From Aralia elata (lineage: Eukaryota; Streptophyta; Magnoliopsida; Apiales; Araliaceae): a stretch of DNA of 64,000 nucleotides. The notes beneath the pieces are model-generated. The model searched no databases and had not been told where the DNA came from. It was given only the letters and a program-made list of their open reading frames with translations. Location: positions 48,506,721-48,570,720 of the forward strand of contig CM068385.1 in NCBI GenBank assembly GCA_034770075.1, in the 5' to 3' direction. Both the position numbers and the translations under genes were made by a program. Positions 58,727-64,000 of the stretch are shown here, in pieces (positions within the stretch are counted from its first letter, which is position 1; every line of letters begins with the position of its first letter).

Positions 58727-59053
58727 GTAATTAACCTAGGTACCAAAGTGTAATAAGTCGAGCCCCTAACGTGCAATTAGCGAAACTATGTTTTCCTATA
58801 AATAGCAAGCTAAGTTCATTCATTCCTTATTATTTTTCAAGAGCAGTTCAAGAGCAAAAACACTCTATATTTATATTCTGAGAGATATTGTGAGATAAAA
58901 ATTACTTTCTAAGCATCGAAGCATTACGCGATTGGAAGTAAAGCTAACAACTACAAGAGGTATACTCTAGTAGTTATAATTTTTATTTTTATGTATGTAA
59001 TAGTAAAAATATACTTTTACAACCAGTTATAATGCCCAAATTATTTTATGTAT
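58727..59053 (+). promoter_or_regulatory. Promoter-like segment right of G
   Basis: Pre-insertion continuation of the 631-bp segment. TATA box CCTATAAATAG (58795-58805), a leader with TTCATTCATTCC about 20 bp on, then an AGAG/GTATAC donor-like site near 58957. It is followed by AT-rich repeats. Upstream lie the AAAGTGTAATTAACC and CACACGCTA repeats of the duplicated unit. This could be the promoter of an unseen element or an endogenous pararetrovirus remnant; I cannot tell. Confidence 0.35.
58965..59053. repeat. 89-bp direct duplication, left copy
   Basis: CTCTAGTAGTTATAAT...TATGTAT is repeated at 62399-62487 with one visible mismatch. The two copies bracket truncated element B2. Far longer than a 4-6 bp integrase duplication. 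Confidence 0.88.
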
Positions 59054-61435
59054 TGATGAGTGTGTTTTATATACATAAATTGGGTACTTTTAGCCTTAAT
59101 AATTTGTAAGTCTTTAGCTATTTCGTTTGGTTTTATGTGTTTTCATCTTATTGTTATGTAATGTAATTTTGTATTACTTTTATATATTTTTGTATGCTTT
59201 TATGTGTTTTTACTTTGTTTTGTAGGTATTGAAATAAAATCCCTTGGGATCAATGCGTTTTCGGCGTGAATTTGGTATTTTGGCTGCTTGTTTCTCAATT
59301 TGACCCATGATGCAATCAGAATCTCTCAAAACTCAAAGAACGCAAGTTGTAGATTTTGATCTTAGCTTTCCAGAACATCTAGAATCATCCAATTTGAAGT
59401 TTGTATGAGAGAGTTATGGTCATTTTACCGTTGGATTTTGCATGCATTTTACGCAGCAGTTGCTTCGGGCTCAATTTGAGCCTTTCTCCCGCCTGTTTCT
59501 CGTCAAGCTCCAGTTATGGAAGTTGTAGAGCTATTTCTTATCTTTCTATAGCCTACTTAATTGCCTTAATCCGAGTTCAGACGAAGAAGTTATGGCCATT
59601 TTCCCAACAGACGTCAGAGCTAGAAAATGCAGCAGAAGTACTGCCCGGCACAGCTGCGCCCATTCCTAGTACAATCCCGGCGCAGCTGCGCCCTTTCTGC
59701 AGATTCGGTGGATTTGGGCGGCGCAGCTGCGCCCGGACGCAAGCCAAAGCCGGCGCAGCTGCGCTCGGCATCCAGGGAGTTCAGTATTTGGCGCATCCTT
59801 GCGCGCAGCTGCGCCGGTTTCGCCAGATTTCGCGATTTCAACTAATTTTTGATCAAAATTCGTGGGCTAATCTAGGTTTTTGCTTAAGGAACTATAAATA
59901 CAATATGTAGCCTCCGTTTTTAGGATATCTAGACCCCATAAATCAGATTCAAGAGAGGGGGGAGCTACCAAATTCATCACCAAGGAGGGCCAAAGTGCTA
60001 CAAATCAAGCTATATCAAGCAAAGGCCAAGGAGCTAAAGCATCAAGGATTGCAAAATCAAGGAGGAAAAGCTAGAGATCATCATCAACCCAACAAGCAAC
60101 ATTTGAATATCCATCAAAATTGGTTTTATCTCTAATTTTCCTTCTAATTTGTAATCCAACATGATGTATAAATTGAATATGATGTTATTTGTAGCTACCA
60201 TGAACTAGATTTTTATTCTAAGATTTCAATGGAACCCAACACCTAGTTTGAATCAAATTAACTCTCTTTGATATTAATTATCATTTTAGAATTGGATATC
60301 ATAATTTGTGCTTCATGTATTAATTACCTTAATCATCAATTAATGTGATAATCTATATGGAATTGAGAAAGGAAATATAGATTGAGATCTGATTATGCTA
60401 GCATGTGTTCATGAATTCTACATGTGATGGAATTTAAGTTTTGTGCCTAGGATAGAGATATACCAAAGCACCATATGTGGCCAATTGAGAACTTATGCTT
60501 CAACCCTTTTTGATTGTAATTCACATAGAGATATAGTGCGTTAGTCATTTAGGGTGTTCACATTCATTCTATCAATTGTGGATTTAGTGTGATACGAATA
60601 TGGTGCATCGAGAGGTGGCCATATTTTACATTCGTGTTCTCGACCAACATTCTAACGTAATAATTTGCGAATTGAATGTCTAGCATGATTTATGCTGAAA
60701 GTATAATTGATTGATCACCTATATGAAATTGAAAAGTGGATTATAGTGTTGAGATTTAGTTGTTATATCATACGAAAGTTCGAGATTCTTGTGGGTAGTG
60801 TATAAGATTATGTGGCGTGTGTCTTATTCATTGTCCTCTAGAATGGATGACTTGCTAGTATTTGGGATAGAGATATACCTAAATGCCGTGTGTAATCATT
60901 ATGAGATTACAAACTTAATGACTCCCTATACGGAGGTTCATTCGTTTGATGGGTAAATTGACTAAGACTATGTGGTGTGTGTCTTGTTGATTATTCATGG
61001 AATTGAATGGATTGTTGGCATGTAGGATAAACATATACCTATGTGTCGTGTATGGGTGATTTTCATATGACCATACACCAAGGCTTATGAATAAGGTGAA
61101 ATTCTCGGTTAACAATTCTTGTGTATTAACTAGTTGAAAAAGAGAGAGTTAAGAGATTTAAATGAAGTGTTGGGGGAAATTGTAATCTTAGACTTGTTAA
61201 TACTAGATTTTCATTATCTTAAAGTTTTCTATAGTTCTTAGATTATTTGTTTTCGTTATTAATGCAAAACTACAAAAACAATTGTCATTTGTTTAAATAA
61301 GATTGAAATGATAAAAGGTTAATACTTGGTAAACATTAGAAACAATTCCTCGTGGGATGGATACTTTACTTACTCTTTATTACTTGTTGACCGCGTATAC
61401 TTGCGCGTATTTTTCGGTTGCGAAATCGACCAACA
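59054..61435 (+). repeat. Element B2 5' LTR (2382 bp), mosaic of B and C types
   Basis: Starts TGATGAGTGTGTTTTATA and ends ATCGACCAACA. B-like to about 59600, then C-type GCGCAGCTGCGC palindromes, B-like again to about 60300, a C-like block (60300-60660, matching 16750-17080 in reverse), and a B-like end. About 490 bp longer than B, with three relatives of the ATATACCWAAGCAC block. Confidence 0.8.
59647..59816. repeat. GCGCAGCTGCGC palindrome array in B2 LTR
   Basis: Five units near 59647, 59679, 59721, 59753 and 59800, spacing about 32, 42, 32 and 47. Opposite-strand frames of PAQLR/RSCAG type are translations of this array. Confidence 0.85.
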
Positions 61436-61441
61436 AGTTTT

Positions 61442-61459
61442 TGGCGCCGTTGCCGGGGA
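61442..61459 (+). other. Primer binding site, tRNA-Asp, element B2
   Basis: TGGCGCCGTTGCCGGGGA, intact, six bases after the LTR. Confidence 0.9.
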
Positions 61460-61587
61460 ATTGTTTTTGTAGTGTTTTTTCGATATTAATTAGAATGAAA
61501 TTGGTCTTAATTTAAACTTATATATAAATTTGTTTTTTTTTGCTTTAGTTTAACACTTTTTATGCTTTCTTCTTTGCGAGGCATACC

Positions 61588-62350
61588 ATGGTTGGCTATA
61601 ATGATCAATGGTCGTACACAAATATGACTTAACCAAAGGAGACGGGATTTGATGGACTCAATGCATTTTCTTCAATCTCAGCACAAATCAAGATACTTGA
61701 AAGGAAGTTGGATGCTTTTGAAGCAAAAAGCACTCAAAATAGAGTAATTACTTATGATTATTGTGCTGACAATCATCCGAGTCATCAATGAACTGTCAAT
61801 TTTGAACCGGTACATTACGGTGGTGATTTTCTAACAACTATGTTTATACCGATTATCACCAAGCTTGGGGGTATCACCCAGATTTTGCATGGAGCTATAA
61901 CTATGAAGATCAATACTATGCTCCAAATCTAACGTACACACCGGAATTCTCATGTCCACCTACAATATCAGCACAACTTGAGACAATTTCGAGGAGGTTG
62001 GATATTGGCATGAATAAGGTTTTGAAGCTCCACGAAGATTTTAATATGAGGAAGAAAGCATTATCCAAACAAATTAAAAATTTGATGGAACTAATCATCA
62101 ATACCTCAACCAATAGTCCGCAATACATGGATTTTGAGACTAACGGTGAGCCCGAGCCAAATATACAACTGGATGCGCCACAAGATGTCGACAAAGTGGA
62201 GACAAGTGGGGCTATGGAAAATGAGGCCACCGAGGATCTAGCTGTAAGTGCTAACAAAGATGAACCGATTGTATTAGTGCCCCAAGTGCCTTCGTCAGTA
62301 AAATTCAAGAATCTAGTCAGTTTTGCAAAACCATGCCCAATTGGTAGTCA
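61588..62350 (+). pseudogene. Element B2 gag/protease-like ORF, decayed
   Basis: Homologous to the B ORF from its start (ATG 61588). Two early stops (CAA to TAA near 61630, TGC to TGA near 61790, the latter destroying the last Cys of the knuckle) and an indel near 61830 break it. The later part (61998-62350) is open and contains LVSFAKPCPIGSHVVDKAS, the counterpart of GSFAIPCPLGSHFLGEAL. The D-x-G active site has been deleted. Confidence 0.75.
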
Positions 62351-62403
62351 TGTCGTCGACAAAGCTTCATATTTAATTTTTATAGTTTGTATGTTTTGCT
62401 CTA

Positions 62404-62860
62404 GTAGTTATAATTTTTATTTTTATGTATGTATTAGTAAAAATATACTTTTACAACCAGTTATAATGCCCAAATTATTTTATGTATCTAGTATAAAAGT
62501 CATATTTACAAGCAGTTATAATGTCCGATTTATTTCTCTTATAAAGTTGAAAATATACTTTTATAAGCAGTTACTATATTCGATTTTTTTCAAGTATTCA
62601 GTAAGAATATTCATTTTATAAGCAGTTATAATGCTGAAATTATCTCAAATATAATAACCGAATATTCATTTTATAAAAAGTTATAATACCCAATAGATTT
62701 CAAACATAGTAAACGAATATTTATTTTGCAAGTAGTTATAATGCTCAATTTATTTTAAATATAGTTGAAAAATATTCATTCTATAAGCAGTTATAATGCT
62801 TAAATTATTTCATGTATAGTAGAAGAAGTCTTAATTATAAGCGATTATAATAACCAAAAT
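62404..62860. repeat. 55-bp tandem array (about nine units)
   Basis: The motif CAGTTATAATGC recurs at 62458, 62513, 62568, 62623, 62678, 62733, 62788 and 62842, always 54-55 bp apart, with an earlier unit at about 62404. Units share an AAATTATTT block and a GAATATTCATTTTATA block. Individual units have diverged by perhaps 20-40 percent, but the period has not drifted. Confidence 0.85.
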
Positions 62861-63341
62861 AAAAACTTAAAAGAGTTAATTGTTAAACGTTTAACTAGTT
62901 ATGTACGCCGATAATAGTATAAGATTTACGATTAAAGTTTAGACCGTTATATTTATCTTTAAAAGCTATACGAGGCAAGCCTTCTATTCATTTAAACTAT
63001 GTGCAAGTATTCTAACACTTATTATTGGTATAAATAGACATAAATAGACTACGTGACGCCGATAGACCGCGTAAACTAGACGAACTACGCACAGGCAAGT
63101 CTCAAACTTTGTTACCTTTATGCAAGTCTTATACATCTTGCTATCAATTATTGTGAAGTTATTGCTTCTTGATTCAACATAACTTAAGAAATGAATCATT
63201 CTTCATTAATTGTTTATTAGAGCATAAATTGTTGTGTCAAGCCAAAATTGTTTGGTACGACATCTTATAACTGAGTATACAAACACCCTTTATGGGATGT
63301 TATTGTCGATAATATATTGACATCAAGTGCATGTTGGACAT
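62861..63341. other. Unassigned AT-rich sequence
   Basis: About 480 bp with no ORF over 71 codons and no motif I recognise. It lies between the 55-bp array and LTR I and presumably belongs to the same old segment as 58727-59053. Confidence 0.5.
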
Positions 63342-64000
63342 TGTAATGTCCAGTAATTTTAGGTATGGTATTAAATTATTTTATTATATGAAATTAATAT
63401 TTATATAATTTTATGAATTTACTTGGATCCATGTAAGAATTATTATTTAATTTTCTTAAAGGGACTCATTAATAGTTGATTTAAATTAGTGAGTTAACCC
63501 TAAGACTTAATTTGTAAGAAATTTGGGAAACACTAATAAATAAATTCATTATACCATTATCGGATTAAATAATTCGAATCAAGAATTATTGGTAAAACAA
63601 ATATTTAAATAAATAATTAATTGAATTAGTTATTTAATTGAAATGAGGGGAGCATAAGGTTTATAATTTATTTGGGCCATCTCTTTTATTTTTAGTTGAC
63701 CCAAATTTTTATTGGACTAAGCCCAGATTTTTTTTTTGGGCCGCCTCTTTAATTAATTCAACCGGCCCAACCCTATTGGGTTGAGCCCAAAAAACCTTTC
63801 CAGCCGGGTTTAGCCATTTCTTTTGGTAACCGAAATTGGATCCGTTTGGTTTAATTAAGGATAACTGGCAGATTCGTCTGAGAAGGGCTTCGAAGCAGCA
63901 AAACCAATTTGGGGAAATCAGTCAAGAAAAGGGAATCCAAAGCTCTAGTTTCTTCAAATCAGATCAACCAAGTAGAGGGAGTAGGCTAGCCGAACCTAGC
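63342..64000 (+). mobile_element. Element I, start of a Tekay-type LTR (runs off the window)
   Basis: TGTAATGTCCAGTAATTTTAGG resembles the LTR starts of E (TGTAATATCCGAGAATTTTC in minus sense) and G. The following AT-rich part contains TTAGTGAGTTAACCCTAAGACTTAA, a block also seen in reverse in E and F. The 3' end, with any hairpin/lysine frame, is outside. Confidence 0.6.

Larger units (their letters stand above)
59054..62398 (+). mobile_element. Element B2, 3'-truncated relative of B
   Basis: 5' LTR 59054-61435, tRNA-Asp primer site, decayed gag, then a deletion that joins the protease-like trace to a short piece matching the B 3' noncoding region (TTTTTATAGTTTGTATGTTTTGCT, equal to about 9449-9472). 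No polypurine tract or 3' LTR. It ends abruptly at the right 89-bp copy. Confidence 0.85.

Noticed and set aside
59401..59910. 169-codon frame in the B2 LTR
   Set aside because: Spans the palindrome array and LTR repeats; opposite strand also open; no family resemblance.
1..64000. tRNA, rRNA or organelle DNA insertions
   Set aside because: The only tRNA-like matches are 18-base primer sites next to LTRs; no cloverleaf, rRNA core or plastid gene motif was seen.

Overview
The window is repeat-dense nuclear DNA of a flowering plant, probably a eudicot. It is AT-rich, and I recognise no host gene, tRNA or rRNA. Nearly all of it can be assigned to LTR retrotransposons of two Ty3/gypsy lineages. 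Athila-like elements (tRNA-Asp primer site TGGCGCCGTTGCCGGGGA, LTRs of 1.6-2.4 kb, gag with a CX2CX3HX4C knuckle) are called A, B, C and J. Tekay/Del-like chromoviruses (LTRs reading TGTRR...GGGGGYRTSACA, initiator-Met primer site, integrase with GPF module and chromodomain) are called D, E, F, G, H and I. No cellular species can be named from this sequence.

Left half (1-22560), a nest at least five levels deep. J, an old minus-strand Athila-like remnant (18136-19624), is broken by C (minus, 12166-18135, gag-pro-RT-RNase H). C is cut in pol by A1 (plus; only its 3' end and 3' LTR are in the window, 1-992 and 11404-12165). The A1 LTR is interrupted by B (plus, 993-11403), a non-autonomous Athila derivative. 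B's only ORF is interrupted by H (minus, 3664-6892), a short non-autonomous chromovirus relative. Target-site duplications are visible for H (TGAGG, perfect) and B (ATCAC/ATAAC). A partial Tekay LTR, D, follows at 19625.

Right half (22561-64000). E (22561-25964, TSD TTAAG) and G (55049-58726, TSD GTAAT) are long solo LTRs 631 bp apart in one ancestral segment. A roughly 1 kb tandem duplication with breakpoints inside E and G made three copies of that 631-bp stretch. F, a Tekay element with 4-kb LTRs (26787-53209, TSD CGTAA), then split the first copy. A2, a structurally complete Athila element (about 30707-43414, minus), inserted into F's 3' LTR. The other copies preserve the site empty of F. 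Beyond G lie a promoter-like segment, a 3'-truncated B relative (B2) inside a 55-bp tandem array, and the start of another Tekay LTR (I).

Three patterns are not explained by standard annotation. (1) LTR families D, E, F and G all carry, 220-320 bp from their 3' ends, a hairpin (stem GAGCAA/TTGCTC with covariation), an AG acceptor-like site and a short frame ending in GKDKGKGK-like residues. (2) Athila and Tekay families alike carry arrays or pairs of short GC-rich palindromes, each family with its own core. (3) An 85-bp module shared between lineages lies beside those palindromes. Separately, F and A2 differ between paired LTRs mostly by one-base indels, which suggests their frameshifts may be read errors rather than decay.
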